Shown here piece by piece: positions 17,398 to 26,480 of a DNA stretch of 64,000 bases (positions are counted from its first letter, which is position 1; each line of letters starts with the position of its first letter). The DNA comes from Devosia sp. 66-14 (GTDB lineage Bacteria > Pseudomonadota > Alphaproteobacteria > Rhizobiales > Devosiaceae). The DNA lies in the NCBI GenBank assembly GCA_001899085.1, contig MKVB01000001.1, positions 768,281-832,280 on the forward strand. The letters are read 5' to 3'. Position numbers and translations under genes: made by a program. The notes under the pieces were generated by a model. It did not search any database. It was given only the letters and a program-made list of their open reading frames with translations, and was not told the origin of the DNA.

Positions 17398-18746
17398 AGT
17401 TCCTGCGCTCGCACTCGCTGCGCCGCCGCCTGACCTGGCGCCTGGTCTTGCTGCAGACCATTACCCTGTCGGTCGCGGCGACCCTGCTGACCATGGCCTT
17501 GCTGCAGCTCGACCCGTCGCAACGCCTGATCGACGCGACGCTTTCAGAGGTCGTCGCCCAGTCCATGCAGCGCTCCCCGGACGGCGGCCTGTTCGTCGGT
17601 CCCAACAAGGCGCTCGATACCTATCGGGCGGAAGGCCCCGGCGTCTGGTTCCTGGTGGTCGACGACGCCGGCAACAGCTATCGCGAAGGTCCGGTGCCGC
17701 AGCAATACGAACTGCTGCTGCCCATCCTCAACAAGCTGTGGTTCGTCGATATTCGCGACCAGGGCGAACCGCACACCCTGTCTGCCGCCTTCTATACGGG
17801 CGAAACGTCGATCGGGAAGCTGCACGTGCTGGCCGGTGGCGGCGCCTTTGTCAGCCTGGTGTTTGCCGGCATCCTCCTGGGCAACATCTTCATCCTGCCG
17901 CTGCTGGTGGTGCTGATCATTGCCACGGTCATCGCCATCCCGCTGATCGTGCGCAAGGTGATGCGCGGCCTCGACAGCGCCGAAGCCCAGGCGCGCAGCA
18001 TCAACTTCGATCAGCACGGGACCCGCCTGCCGCTCGATACGGTGCCCAAGGAGGTACGTGGCCTGGTGACGGCGATGAACGAGGCGCTGAGCCGGCTCGA
18101 CGAGGGCTACGAGCGTCACCGCCGCTTCCTCGCCGATGCGGCGCATGAGCTCAAGACCCCGATCGCCATCCTGCAGACCCGCGTCGAGAATCTCGATCCG
18201 GGCCCCGAGCGTGCGCGGCTGCTGGCCGACGCCGCACGGCTCGCGGCGATGGCCGAGCAGTTGCTCGATCTGCAGCGGCTGGCGCAGTCGCGCATCGACT
18301 TCCAGCCGGTGGACCTGGTGCCGCTCGCCGAACGGGTGGTGGCCGACCATGCGCCGCTGGCCATCTCGGCCGGCTACGACATCTCGCTGCGCGCCGGCGC
18401 TCCGTCGGCCTGGGTGAAGGGCGATCGCGGCGCCATCGAGCGTCTGCTCACCAACCTGACCCAGAACGCCGTGGTGCATGGCGGCAACCAGGGCACCATC
18501 GAAATCGAGATCGACGGCCAAGGCTCTTTCGAGGTGCACGACAGCGGGCCGGGCATTGCACCGGAGCACCGAGAGAAGATCTTCGAGCCGTTTTACCGCA
18601 TCCGCCCGCTCGATCGTGGCGCCGGGCTCGGCCTCAACCTGGTGCGTGAAGTGGTGCGCCAGCACGGCGGCAGCATTTCGGTGTTGCCCAGCCACCTCGG
18701 CGGCGTCTGCTTCCGCGTCGAGCTGCCGGTCGCAGTCGCGCCTTAG
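17394..18746 (+). CDS. Sensor histidine kinase
   Basis: A 450-residue membrane kinase. An N-terminal helix around 20-42 is followed by a roughly 120-residue periplasmic domain, then a second hydrophobic region (about 140-185) and a HAMP linker. The H-box is DAAHELKTPIAIL with phospho-acceptor His251. The ATPase domain has an N-box with TQNAVVHGG, a G1 box HDSGPGIAPEHREKIFEPFY and a G2 box GAGLGLNLV. It is coupled to the response regulator by ATGA. The periplasmic sensor domain is not a type I recognise. Confidence 0.92.
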   Translation: MKFLRSHSLRRRLTWRLVLLQTITLSVAATLLTMALLQLDPSQRLIDATLSEVVAQSMQRSPDGGLFVGPNKALDTYRAEGPGVWFLVVDDAGNSYREGPVPQQYELLLPILNKLWFVDIRDQGEPHTLSAAFYTGETSIGKLHVLAGGGAFVSLVFAGILLGNIFILPLLVVLIIATVIAIPLIVRKVMRGLDSAEAQARSINFDQHGTRLPLDTVPKEVRGLVTAMNEALSRLDEGYERHRRFLADAAHELKTPIAILQTRVENLDPGPERARLLADAARLAAMAEQLLDLQRLAQSRIDFQPVDLVPLAERVVADHAPLAISAGYDISLRAGAPSAWVKGDRGAIERLLTNLTQNAVVHGGNQGTIEIEIDGQGSFEVHDSGPGIAPEHREKIFEPFYRIRPLDRGAGLGLNLVREVVRQHGGSISVLPSHLGGVCFRVELPVAVAP

Positions 18747-18785
18747 CGCTGCCGGCAAAGTTACGGGCGAAACCGCACATCGCAA

Positions 18786-18808
18786 GCATCGGCAGCATCC
18801 GCCGATGC
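18786..18808 (+). terminator. Hairpin after the sensor kinase
   Basis: GCATCGGC and GCCGATGC form an 8-bp stem with a 7-nt loop about 40 nt after the kinase stop. No T-tract follows, so terminator function is uncertain. Confidence 0.4.
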
Positions 18809-18879
18809 AACGAAATGATGATCGGCCAGACGATTTCCGCGCCGCGCAATGCTCGCGCAATCCCGACATTGAAAATGGG

Positions 18880-18933
18880 CGACGCGTTCACTGAGGGACG
18901 ACGCGTTCACTGAGTGATCGCGGCGTCACCGAG
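18880..18933. repeat. Short tandem repeat, three units of 19-20 bp
   Basis: CGACGCGTTCACTGAG occurs at 18880-18895 and again, identical, at 18899-18914. A degenerate third unit (CGCGGCGTCACCGAG) lies at 18919-18933. Spacing is 19-20 bp. It lies about 100 bp upstream of the outer membrane protein gene and could be a phased binding site. The rest of 18747-19032 holds no gene that I can see. Confidence 0.6.
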
Positions 18934-19032
18934 TGACCAGACTCGTCCGGTTGCAAGGTGCACGCCGGCGCATCTTCCACTGCCCGGCAGCCACCTCCCT
19001 GGTTGCGGGGCCCCGTTATTCGCGGAGTTCCC

Positions 19033-19656
19033 ATGTTCTCGAACTATTCCTCCTATGGCCTCGTTGCCGCCCTGCTGCTCGGCGTGCTGCCGGCGACTGC
19101 GGCCGACGCGCAGGACAGCCGCTGGAGCGATCCGTACCCGCAGGCCACCGACTGGACCGGCTTCTATGCCGGTATCCATGGCGGTCTCGCCCCCACCGAG
19201 TTCCCCAACATCTTCAAGGAATCGAGCCTCCTGGGCGGCGTGCAGGCCGGCTACACCATGCAGCTCGGCCCGGCGGTGATCGGCGCTGAACTCGAAGGCA
19301 CCTATGCCCGGGGTATCGTCCACGACGTCGGCGCCGGCGAGCTCGAGCAGAACTGGAGCGGCGCCGCCAAGCTCCGCGGCGGCCTGGCGCTGGGCGGCAC
19401 GCTGGTCTACGGCACCGCCGGCTACTCGGTCGCCCGTCTCGATGCCGGCAACAACGTCATCTCCGACGACAAGTGGGTCGGCGGCGTGCTGTGGGGCGGC
19501 GGTCTGGAGCAGAGCTTCGGCAACGGCCTGTCGGCCCGCGTCGAATACACCCAGACCCGCTACAACGATGTCGACTCGACTTTGGTCGGCAACGTCCACC
19601 GCACCGACGACCTGACCAATCATGCGGTCAAGGCAGGCCTCAACTTCCGCTTCTGA
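19033..19656 (+). CDS. Outer membrane beta-barrel protein
   Basis: A 207-residue protein with a signal peptide (hydrophobic LVAALLLGVLPATAADA, cleavage near residue 27), followed by an eight-stranded barrel typical of small alphaproteobacterial porin-like/Omp25-type proteins. Landmarks are WTGFYAGIHGGL at the barrel start, GVQAGYTMQLGPAVIGAELE, KLRGGLALGGTLVYGTAGYS, and the terminal Phe in KAGLNFRF required for outer membrane insertion. An upstream in-frame ATG at 18958 would hide the signal peptide and is rejected. Confidence 0.9.
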   Translation: MFSNYSSYGLVAALLLGVLPATAADAQDSRWSDPYPQATDWTGFYAGIHGGLAPTEFPNIFKESSLLGGVQAGYTMQLGPAVIGAELEGTYARGIVHDVGAGELEQNWSGAAKLRGGLALGGTLVYGTAGYSVARLDAGNNVISDDKWVGGVLWGGGLEQSFGNGLSARVEYTQTRYNDVDSTLVGNVHRTDDLTNHAVKAGLNFRF

Positions 19657-19759
19657 CGCGATCAGATCGGGTCCGGCGGTCCTGTCAGTCGTTTCGCCGG
19701 GCCCCAGGGCGGCCCGAGGCCACCCGGGCCGCCCATTCCCCCCTTCCGAGGAGACTAAG

Positions 19760-20191
19760 ATGGCTCTCGCCAAAATCCTGACTGCCGTCATCATGACGGC
19801 CTCCATCGCCCTGCCCGCGATCTCGCCCGCCCTGGCGCAATCGCCGTCCGGCAACCGCATCCTCGTCGCCCAGGCCGAGGATCAGCGCTGGGCCGACTGC
19901 AGCCAGTTCCTCGACCGCCGCGAACGCGAGCGCTGCGAGAAGGACCGCTGGGGCCGACCGGACAAGAAGAAGAAGGACGACGATATCGGCGCGGCGATCG
20001 GCGCCGGGATCATCGGCCTCACCATCGGCGCCATCATCGCCGGCTCCGCCGAAAAGGAGCGCAGCAGGCGCGATCGCTATGACGCCGAATACGAACGCTG
20101 GCTCGATTACTGCACCCGCAAGTACCGCAGCTTCGACCCGGAAACCGGTACATATCGGGCCAGCAACGGACGTCGCTACGTTTGCCGGTGA
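19760..20191 (+). CDS. BA14K family secreted protein
   Basis: A 143-residue exported protein. The signal peptide is ILTAVIMTASIALPAISPALA. A Lys/Asp-rich linker and a Gly/Ala/Ile-rich hydrophobic hairpin (DIGAAIGAGIIGLTIGAIIA) come next. The C-terminal BA14K domain has YCTRKYRSFDPETGTYRASNGRRYVCR, shown here by its ends YCTRKYRSF and GRRYVC. The family is widespread in Hyphomicrobiales and includes immunoreactive Brucella proteins. Molecular function is unclear. An AGGAGACT precedes the start. Confidence 0.88.
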   Translation: MALAKILTAVIMTASIALPAISPALAQSPSGNRILVAQAEDQRWADCSQFLDRRERERCEKDRWGRPDKKKKDDDIGAAIGAGIIGLTIGAIIAGSAEKERSRRDRYDAEYERWLDYCTRKYRSFDPETGTYRASNGRRYVCR

Positions 20192-20269
20192 GCGACGTCC
20201 GGCCGGCCCGGAGTCATCCGGGCCGGCGAAAGAAGCCGACGGTCTGCCAGTTGGGCGCGCCTTGTGCGT

Positions 20270-20288
20270 GGGAGGATTTTATCCTACC
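20270..20288. promoter_or_regulatory. Operator-like palindrome before the ParDE module
   Basis: GGGAGGAT-TTT-ATCCTACC is an inverted repeat with one mismatch in eight pairs. It ends 15 nt before the antitoxin start. ParD-type antitoxins repress their own promoter, so this is a plausible autoregulatory operator; direct evidence is only the symmetry and position. Confidence 0.55.
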
Positions 20289-20303
20289 TTACTCGACAGA
20301 GGT

Positions 20304-20579
20304 GTGGAATTGTCGGAAAAACTCAGCATCACGCTCCCGGCGGAGATGGTTGCGCTGATCAAGCAGCAGGTCGAGGTCGGGCGATACGCTTCGACCAGCG
20401 AGGTGCTGCGCGTGGCGATGCGGACCTGGATGCGCGACGAGGAAGAGCACGCCGAGCGTCTGGCCGCCATCCGGGCGCGTATCGGCCGGTCCCTCGATGA
20501 CCCCCGACCACCGATATCGTCCGCCGATGTCTTTGAGCGTCTCGAAGCCCACGCGCGTCGCACTCCCGTTGCACGCTGA
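20304..20579 (+). CDS. parD: ParD-family antitoxin (ribbon-helix-helix)
   Basis: A 91-residue antitoxin from GTG 20304 (TTG 20310 is an alternative; the longer upstream frame runs into the BA14K gene). The N-terminus KLSITLPAEMVALIKQQVEVGRYAST (key residues Ser-Ile-Thr-Leu-Pro and GRYAST) is a classical ribbon-helix-helix DNA-binding motif. SEVLRVAMRTW follows, then a charged toxin-binding tail. The stop and the toxin start share one base, as is usual in these modules. Confidence 0.9.
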   Translation: MELSEKLSITLPAEMVALIKQQVEVGRYASTSEVLRVAMRTWMRDEEEHAERLAAIRARIGRSLDDPRPPISSADVFERLEAHARRTPVAR

Positions 20580-20887
20580 TGCGTCGCCTGCCGGTCCGGT
20601 TCCGCGAGGAGGCCGTCTCCGACCTGCTCGAGCTTCTCGACTATCTCATCGACCAAGGAGCCGACCCCGGCGTCGCACTGGGGTTTGTCGACCGTATCCG
20701 CAAACGCTGTGAGGCAATCGGCGACCTGCCTGAGGGATACCCTGCTCGACCGGATCTAGGTCCGGAAATCCGCATTGCACCCTTTGAACGTTCGGCCGTC
20801 ATCGCCTACCGGGTGATTGATACCGCCGTCGAGATCGTCAACGTCTTCTATGGCGGGCGCGACTACGAAGCCATTCTGCGCGGCTGA
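20579..20887 (+). CDS. parE: ParE/RelE-superfamily toxin
   Basis: A 102-residue toxin of the RelE/ParE fold. FREEAVSDLLELLDYLIDQG forms the first helices, and RIRKRCEAIGDLPEGYPARPDLG is the conserved loop (landmarks LPEGYP and RPDLG). The C-terminal strands carry AYRVID and VNVFYGGRDYEAIL. Members either poison gyrase (ParE) or cleave mRNA on the ribosome (RelE); the neighbouring ParD-type antitoxin favours ParE. It is coupled to the antitoxin by a one-base overlap. Confidence 0.9.
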   Translation: MRRLPVRFREEAVSDLLELLDYLIDQGADPGVALGFVDRIRKRCEAIGDLPEGYPARPDLGPEIRIAPFERSAVIAYRVIDTAVEIVNVFYGGRDYEAILRG

Positions 20888-20902
20888 CATACGACGCAGC
20901 CC

Positions 20903-22933
20903 TTATAGCGACCGCGCCAGGTGATCGGCGTTGCGGAACGCCAGCGCCATGATGGTCAGCACCGGGTTGAAGCCGCCATTGGTCGGGTGCAGCCCGCCAT
21001 CCGAGACGAACAGGTTGTCGTGCCCCCAGACGCGACCATGGGCGTCGGTCACCGAAGTCGACGGATCGGTCCCCATACGGCAGGTGCCGGCCTGGTGCTG
21101 GCCGCCCGACAGCCCGGGATTGGGCGCGGCGCCCCAGGTGCGGCTCGCGCCGGAAGCGGCAAGCCATTCATGCGCCTTGCCATGCACGTGTCCGGCGGTG
21201 CGCACCGTTTCCGGGTGAACGCGGCCCGACAGCATCGCCACCGGCAAGCCCCATCTGTCGCGAACCCCCGCGGCAACCCGCACGCGGGCGGTCGGATCCG
21301 GAATCTCATGGATCGGTCCGGCGACGCGCAGCACGTGGTGGAAGTTGTCGCGCATGAAGTCCTTGGCGCCCTGCCCCCAGCGTCGCAGCCCCGGCGGCAG
21401 CACGTTCTTCCAGAAGATGATTGGCGGCTGCACGAAGTCGTCGGCCAGCATGCCGCCGCCGATGAAGCCGGGGTTGCCGTGGTTGTAGGCGGTGGTGGCA
21501 ATGCTGACGCCCGGACCGCGCGAGGCATGAACCTCCTCGTCGAACTGCCCATAGGCGGTGGCGTAGACATGGCCCTGCAGGTTTCGCCCGACCAGGTCAT
21601 GCTCGTTGCCCAGCCCGTTCGGCTCGCGCGCAGACGGCGAGTTGAGCAGCAGCCGCGCTGTCTCGATCGCGCCGCCGGCGAGGACGACGGCCTTGCCGTG
21701 CACCAGGTGTTCGGCTCCGCCGCTGTCGGCAAACCGCACTCCGGTGACTTTGCCGGCGCCGTCCGTCTCCACTCGCAGCACCATCGCCCCGGTGACGAGA
21801 TGGCAGCGCCCGGTGGCGAGCGCCCGCGCTATCATGGTGTTCTGCGTGCCGTTCTTGGCATCGCTCGGGCACGGAAAGCCGACACAGCTGCCGCAGCCGA
21901 TGCAGGCGTCGCGGCCGTGCCGCGGCTGGCTGTTGATGGCGAGCGGCGGCCGCGTCGTCGTGATGCCGAGCGCATCGGCGCCGCGCTTGAGGACGGAGCG
22001 CGCCGGGCTGTCCGGCAGCGGCGGCATCGGGTAATCGCGGGCCCGCAGCCCTTCGTGGCTATGCGCAGCGCCGTCGCCCGCGACGCCGATCTCCCATTCG
22101 GCCCGTTCGTACCACGGTGCCAGGTCATCGTACCCGATCGGCCAATCGACCAGCGAGGAGCCTTCCGGAACGCCATAAAGGCTCGCCATCTTGAAATCGG
22201 CACGATGAAAGCGCCAGGCCTGTGCGCCGTAGACCAGCGTGCCGCTGCCGACAGCCGAGGCGAGGTTCTGGTAGCCGTTCTCGTGCGGGCGCAAGACCTG
22301 TTCGATGCCATCGGCGCCGACCAGCACCCGCGGGTTGCCGTCGAGCGCGGGGCCGGTATTGTGGCCATAAAGCGCGAGGCGATGGTTGCGCAGGTGATCG
22401 CGATGGCCGCTATCGGCATAGTCGCGCTCCAAGCCGCGTTCGAGCAGCAGCACATGCTTGCCGGCTTCGGCGAGCACTCCGGCAGCGACACCGCCACCGG
22501 CGCCGGCTCCAACGATGATCACGTCATAGTCGAGCGTGCCGGAGAACGGCTGCGGCGGCTGCCCGTCGCGCCCGGCAGGGCCAGTCGGACCTTCCGGCAG
22601 ACGGTGCTCGTAGCCGACCATCCGCCACGATGCCGCGCCGTGATTACCGCCATTGCCGGGGTCGGCGAACACGCCTTCCGCGACCAGTTCGCACAGCTGA
22701 CGGAACCACGCCGCGCCGTCGAACGCGGCAAGCGCGGCGTCCTTGTCGACATCGGCGAGATCGACGAAGCCCGGCGGCAGGTTGACCAGGCCGGCCGCGA
22801 TGGCGGCTCCCAGCTTGGGCTGTACGGCAAGGATCCCGTCGAGGTAATCCAGCGCCCCCAGGGCAATGGCCCCGCTATCCCGGTCGGCCGGCATGATGCG
22901 GTCGACCACCGCTGCCAGCAGCGCGCGATTCAT
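20903..22933 (-). CDS. GMC oxidoreductase with N-terminal gluconate-dehydrogenase-subunit-3-like domain
   Basis: About 676 residues from ATG 22933 after GGAGGGGAT. Residues 1-120 (MNRALLAAVVDRIMPADRDS and onward) resemble the small subunit 3 of membrane gluconate dehydrogenases. The remainder is a GMC flavoenzyme with the FAD motif VGAGAGGGVAAGVLAEAG at 141-158. A cysteine-rich CIGCGSCVGFPCPSDAKN segment follows, and the C-terminal GGQHQAGTCRMGTDP and SDGGLHPTNGGFNPVLTIMA hold the catalytic His/Asn region. Dehydrogenation of a sugar or alcohol is expected. The single-chain fusion of both subunits is notable. There is no Tat signal in this chain. Confidence 0.88.
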   Translation of the reverse strand: MNRALLAAVVDRIMPADRDSGAIALGALDYLDGILAVQPKLGAAIAAGLVNLPPGFVDLADVDKDAALAAFDGAAWFRQLCELVAEGVFADPGNGGNHGAASWRMVGYEHRLPEGPTGPAGRDGQPPQPFSGTLDYDVIIVGAGAGGGVAAGVLAEAGKHVLLLERGLERDYADSGHRDHLRNHRLALYGHNTGPALDGNPRVLVGADGIEQVLRPHENGYQNLASAVGSGTLVYGAQAWRFHRADFKMASLYGVPEGSSLVDWPIGYDDLAPWYERAEWEIGVAGDGAAHSHEGLRARDYPMPPLPDSPARSVLKRGADALGITTTRPPLAINSQPRHGRDACIGCGSCVGFPCPSDAKNGTQNTMIARALATGRCHLVTGAMVLRVETDGAGKVTGVRFADSGGAEHLVHGKAVVLAGGAIETARLLLNSPSAREPNGLGNEHDLVGRNLQGHVYATAYGQFDEEVHASRGPGVSIATTAYNHGNPGFIGGGMLADDFVQPPIIFWKNVLPPGLRRWGQGAKDFMRDNFHHVLRVAGPIHEIPDPTARVRVAAGVRDRWGLPVAMLSGRVHPETVRTAGHVHGKAHEWLAASGASRTWGAAPNPGLSGGQHQAGTCRMGTDPSTSVTDAHGRVWGHDNLFVSDGGLHPTNGGFNPVLTIMALAFRNADHLARSL

Positions 22934-22955
22934 ATCCCCTCCTTCGCCCGACGCT

Positions 22956-23495
22956 TCAGTCGGTGAACCGCACGGCTCCGATATGGCCCAGATTGCGGTT
23001 GCGCTGCGCATAGTCGATCCCGTAACCGACAACGAACTTGTCGGGGATCTCGAAGCCGATCCAGCGGGCCTTCACGTTGGTTTCACGCCGCGATGGCTTG
23101 TCGAGCAGCGCACAGACTTCGATGCGCTTGGGGTGGCGCGTCGCGAGGATTTCGAGCACGTGCTTAAGCGTGTAGCCGGTATCGACGATATCCTCGACCA
23201 CCAGCACGTCGCGCCCCTCGATCTCGCCGCGCAGATCCTTGAGGATGCGCACTTCGCGGCTCGACTCGGTGGAGTTGCCGTAGCTCGACACCTCGAGGAA
23301 ATCGACTTCCACCGGCAGGTCGAGCTCGCGCACCAGGTCGGCGATGAAGATGAACGAGCCGCGCAGCAGCCCGACCACCACCAGCTTCTCGGTCCCGGTG
23401 TAAAACTCCGAGATCTCCTTGGCGAGCGCCTCCACCCGCGCCGCGATCGCCTTGGCCGAGATCATCTCGTCGATCACGTAGCTTTTCGTCGTCAT
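22956..23495 (-). CDS. hpt: Hypoxanthine phosphoribosyltransferase
   Basis: A 179-residue purine salvage enzyme from ATG 23495 ([13 protein letters not shown]). The PRPP-binding motif is [17 protein letters not shown], the PPi loop is [10 protein letters not shown], and [14 protein letters not shown] forms the flexible loop. The C-terminal [22 protein letters not shown] is the family signature (shown by its ends). It begins two bases after the stop of an ABC permease, an odd partner for a housekeeping salvage gene; co-transcription with the sugar locus seems incidental. Confidence 0.95.
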   Translation of the reverse strand: MTTKSYVIDEMISAKAIAARVEALAKEISEFYTGTEKLVVVGLLRGSFIFIADLVRELDLPVEVDFLEVSSYGNSTESSREVRILKDLRGEIEGRDVLVVEDIVDTGYTLKHVLEILATRHPKRIEVCALLDKPSRRETNVKARWIGFEIPDKFVVGYGIDYAQRNRNLGHIGAVRFTD

Positions 23496-23497
23496 GC

Positions 23498-24373
23498 CTA
23501 CTTCAGTGCCCCCTGGGTGAGTCCGCGCACAAAATACTTGCCGCCGATCAGATACACCAGCAGCGGCGGCACGATCGCCATCATCACGGTCGCGGCCGAA
23601 CCGCCGGCCCGCACCCCCATGATCGCCACGGTGATCGGCTGCTGCGTTCCCGAAGTGAACACCATGCCATAGAGGTATTCGTTCCAGATCTGGGTGAACT
23701 GCCAGATCACCGTCACCGCGATGATCGGCCCCGAGAGCGGCAGCATGACGCGCAGGAAAATCCGCCAGAACCCCGCGCCATCGACCTGCGCCGCCTTGAC
23801 GATCTCGGTCGGCACGCCCGCGTAGAAGTTGCGGAAGAACAGCGTGGCGAACGAAATCCCCATCACCGTGTGGATGAGCAGCAGCCCGAGCACGTTGTTC
23901 TGCAGGCCCAGCTGCCCGATGATCCAGGCCCACGGCAAAAGCGCGATCTGGCTGGGCAGGAAGATGCCGAGAAAGATCATCACGAAGATGAACTCCGAAC
24001 CGGGGAACTTCCACTTGCTCAGCACATAGCCGTTCAGCGCCCCGATAATGGTGGTGGCGATGGTGGCGGGCACGGCAATGATCAGCGAATTGAGGAAGTT
24101 CGGCCCCAGCCCCCGGCACATGCCGCTGACGCAGGCGTCGTTCCAGGCGCGCAGGTAATTGTCGAACGAGAAGCTTTCCGGAATGGCGATGATGCCGTTG
24201 CGGAAGACCTCCTCGCCGTCCCGGAACGAGTTGAAGAACACCAGCAGCGCCGGCACCGCATAGACCAGGGCCAACAGCGCCAGCACGGCGTAGATCAGGA
24301 CGCGCGACAGCGCCCGACCGCGACGGGCATTGGCCCCGTCGCGGTCGGCATAGTCGAACGTCAGCGTGGTCAC
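23498..24373 (-). CDS. Carbohydrate ABC transporter permease (MalG-type), orphan
   Basis: A 291-residue inner-membrane permease from GTG 24373, whose GTGA overlaps the stop of the upstream esterase gene. There are six helices; the cytoplasmic EAA loop reads [24 protein letters not shown]. The large second periplasmic loop has paired Cys residues ([10 protein letters not shown]). No partner permease, binding protein or ATPase is adjacent on this strand. It may supplement the ABC system at 29-32 kb, or be left over from a rearranged operon. Confidence 0.9.
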   Translation of the reverse strand: MTTLTFDYADRDGANARRGRALSRVLIYAVLALLALVYAVPALLVFFNSFRDGEEVFRNGIIAIPESFSFDNYLRAWNDACVSGMCRGLGPNFLNSLIIAVPATIATTIIGALNGYVLSKWKFPGSEFIFVMIFLGIFLPSQIALLPWAWIIGQLGLQNNVLGLLLIHTVMGISFATLFFRNFYAGVPTEIVKAAQVDGAGFWRIFLRVMLPLSGPIIAVTVIWQFTQIWNEYLYGMVFTSGTQQPITVAIMGVRAGGSAATVMMAIVPPLLVYLIGGKYFVRGLTQGALK

Positions 24374-25332
24374 GGCAGGGTCTCGTCGAGCCAGGCGACC
24401 TGCCGCCGCTCCTGCCACGTGCCGCCGCCTTCATGGTTGTTGAAGCTGTAGCTCTCGATCGTCTTCGGACCGGCCCAGGCATTATAGGCGGCATAGACGG
24501 TGGAGGGCGGACAGACGTCATCCATCAGCGCCACCGAAAACAGCGCCGCGGCCTTGGAACGCGCCGAGAAATGCACGCCGTCGAAATAGTTGATGGTGTT
24601 GTAGGCGGTCGCCGCCTTCTCGCGATGGGTGGCGAGGAAGCGGACGATCTCACCATAGGGGTCGCGGCCGGTGAGGCCGACGGCACGCGTGAAATCGCAC
24701 AGGAACGGCACGTCCGGCATCGCCGCCTTCACCTTGGGCTCGAGCCCGGCAACGGCGATGGAAATGCCGCCGCCCTGGCTGCCGCCGACCACCGCGAGCC
24801 TGGAGGGATCCGTCTCGGCCCGGCCGAGCGCCGCTTCCACCGCACGCACGCCATCGGTGTAGACGCGACGATAGTAATAGTCCCTGGGGTCGTTGATGCC
24901 GCGCGTCATGAAACCCGGATGCGCCGGGAACGAGCCGGCCGGATCGGGCGTATCGCCGCGCGACCACGAACTGCCCTGCCCGCGCGTATCCATCACCAGC
25001 ACGGCGCGACCGGTGGCCGGCCACAGCAGGTGCTCCTGCGGCAGGCCGCGGCCACCGCCATAGCCGATGAACTTCACCACCGTGCCGCGCGGCGCACGGC
25101 CTGCCGGCTTGATGTACCAGCCGCGCACCCGGTCGCCGCCAGAACCCGAGAACGTGACATCGGCGACGTCGAACAGCCTCAGGCCGGTGTCGACGGGCTC
25201 GAACACCGCCTCGAGCGGCTTCGAGCGCGACTGCTCCAGCGTCTCAGCCCAGAAGCTGTCGAAATCGGCGGGGGCGACGGCACTCGAACGGTAGCTGTCG
25301 AGCTTGTCTTGCGGCAGGTCGAAAAAGGGCAT
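24370..25332 (-). CDS. Acetylxylan esterase / cephalosporin-C deacetylase family protein
   Basis: A 320-residue alpha/beta hydrolase of carbohydrate esterase family 7 type. The nucleophile elbow [11 protein letters not shown] holds the catalytic Ser. [14 protein letters not shown] carries the Asp, and the His is in NNHEGGG near residue 308. The family-typical RGQGSSW and the [11 protein letters not shown] region are present. It would remove acetyl groups from xylo- or rhamno-oligosaccharides in the cytoplasm, as no signal peptide is visible. It is translationally coupled to an ABC permease and near a LacI regulator and an alpha-L-rhamnosidase, which supports a plant-polysaccharide role. Confidence 0.9.
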   Translation of the reverse strand: MPFFDLPQDKLDSYRSSAVAPADFDSFWAETLEQSRSKPLEAVFEPVDTGLRLFDVADVTFSGSGGDRVRGWYIKPAGRAPRGTVVKFIGYGGGRGLPQEHLLWPATGRAVLVMDTRGQGSSWSRGDTPDPAGSFPAHPGFMTRGINDPRDYYYRRVYTDGVRAVEAALGRAETDPSRLAVVGGSQGGGISIAVAGLEPKVKAAMPDVPFLCDFTRAVGLTGRDPYGEIVRFLATHREKAATAYNTINYFDGVHFSARSKAAALFSVALMDDVCPPSTVYAAYNAWAGPKTIESYSFNNHEGGGTWQERRQVAWLDETLP

Positions 25333-25393
25333 GATCTCTATCTGGTCCGGTTGGCGCGCAATGTTTGACTGGAATGGTAGCCCGTGGAAAGCA

Positions 25394-26422
25394 CTACGAA
25401 GGGCGAGGCCGCGAACTGCCGCGCACCACCAGCCGCGGCGTCACCACGAAATGGTCGCCCTGCTGCCGCCCGTCGATCCGCTCGATCAGCAGCCGTGCGG
25501 CCTGCAATCCCAGCACCTGGCCGGATTGGTCGACGCTGGTGAGGCTGTTCTGCGCCAGGTCGCAATAGATGGTGTTGTCATAGCCGACGATGGCGAGGTC
25601 GCCGGGCACCGATAGCGCGAGGTCCCTGGCGACGCTCAGCGCATGCAGCGCCACCATGTCGGTCCAGCAGAACAGCGCCTCCGGCCGGTGCCGCGATTCG
25701 AGCAGGTGCCGCACCACCGTCTGCACTTCGCGCGCCGTCTGGTCGGCCGGCACGATGTTGATGTGCTGCGCGAGCCCGCGCTCCTTCATCGCCTCGCGAT
25801 AGCCGCGCTCGCGCTGCACCGTGACCACCACGTTCTTGGTCGGCACGGCCAGCGTCACCATGGTGATGCGCCGATAGCCGTTGGCGGCGAGATGGCGCAC
25901 CACCTGTGCGGCGCCCGCCACGTCGTCATTATTGGCGGTATCGAGGGTCGCCAGTTCCGGCACGTGGTAGCCGACCACCGCCGTCGGGATGCGCGTCGAC
26001 ACCGCTTCCGCCGTTTCCGGCGGCATGCGCGGTCCGATCATGATCAGCCCATCCATCTGCCGATCGATCATCGAGTCGATCAGCGACATCTCGATGGTCT
26101 CGGCCGACCGGCTGACCCCGATCATCGTCTGGTACTGGGTGCGGTCGAGCGCTTCGTTCACTCCGGCAAGAATGTCGGCGAAGAACGGGTTACGCATGTC
26201 CGGCAACAGGATGCCGAGGGTGTAGGTGCGGCCGCGCATGGCGCGCGCCCCGGCATGCGGCCGGTAGTTCAGCTTCTCCATCGAGGCCTGCACCCGGGCG
26301 CGCAGCGCATCGCTGACGCCATAAGCGTCACGCAAGACCTTTGAAACCGCCGCCACCGAAACGCCGGCGTCGGCTGCGACGGTCTTGATGGTGACCCGGC
26401 TGGCTTTGGGTGTTGGCGCCAC
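25394..26422 (-). CDS. LacI family transcriptional regulator
   Basis: About 342 residues. I place the start at GTG 26422, after GGGGGAA, because the much longer open frame is antisense to the rhamnosidase. The N-terminal HTH and hinge read TIKTVAADAGVSVAAVSKVL and DALRARVQASMEKLNYRP. The rest is a periplasmic-binding-protein-like sensor domain (TLGILLPDMRNPFFADIL). It lies between the esterase/permease genes (same strand) and the rhamnosidase operon (opposite strand), so it probably represses both in the absence of a rhamnoside-derived sugar. Confidence 0.92.
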   Translation of the reverse strand: MAPTPKASRVTIKTVAADAGVSVAAVSKVLRDAYGVSDALRARVQASMEKLNYRPHAGARAMRGRTYTLGILLPDMRNPFFADILAGVNEALDRTQYQTMIGVSRSAETIEMSLIDSMIDRQMDGLIMIGPRMPPETAEAVSTRIPTAVVGYHVPELATLDTANNDDVAGAAQVVRHLAANGYRRITMVTLAVPTKNVVVTVQRERGYREAMKERGLAQHINIVPADQTAREVQTVVRHLLESRHRPEALFCWTDMVALHALSVARDLALSVPGDLAIVGYDNTIYCDLAQNSLTSVDQSGQVLGLQAARLLIERIDGRQQGDHFVVTPRLVVRGSSRPRPS

Positions 26423-26480
26423 AGTTCCCCCCGAACCACTTCCTTCTAGCAACCGGCTTTCCACAACACAACGTGAGCGA

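Noticed and set aside
20921..22966. A 681-residue plus-strand frame opposite the GMC oxidoreductase
   Set aside because: Shadow of the real gene; biased composition and no recognisable motif.
22956..24521. Possible fusion of ABC permease and hypoxanthine phosphoribosyltransferase
   Set aside because: The long frame upstream of hpt is out of phase with the permease; hpt has its own ATG at 23495 and the permease its own stop at 23498.
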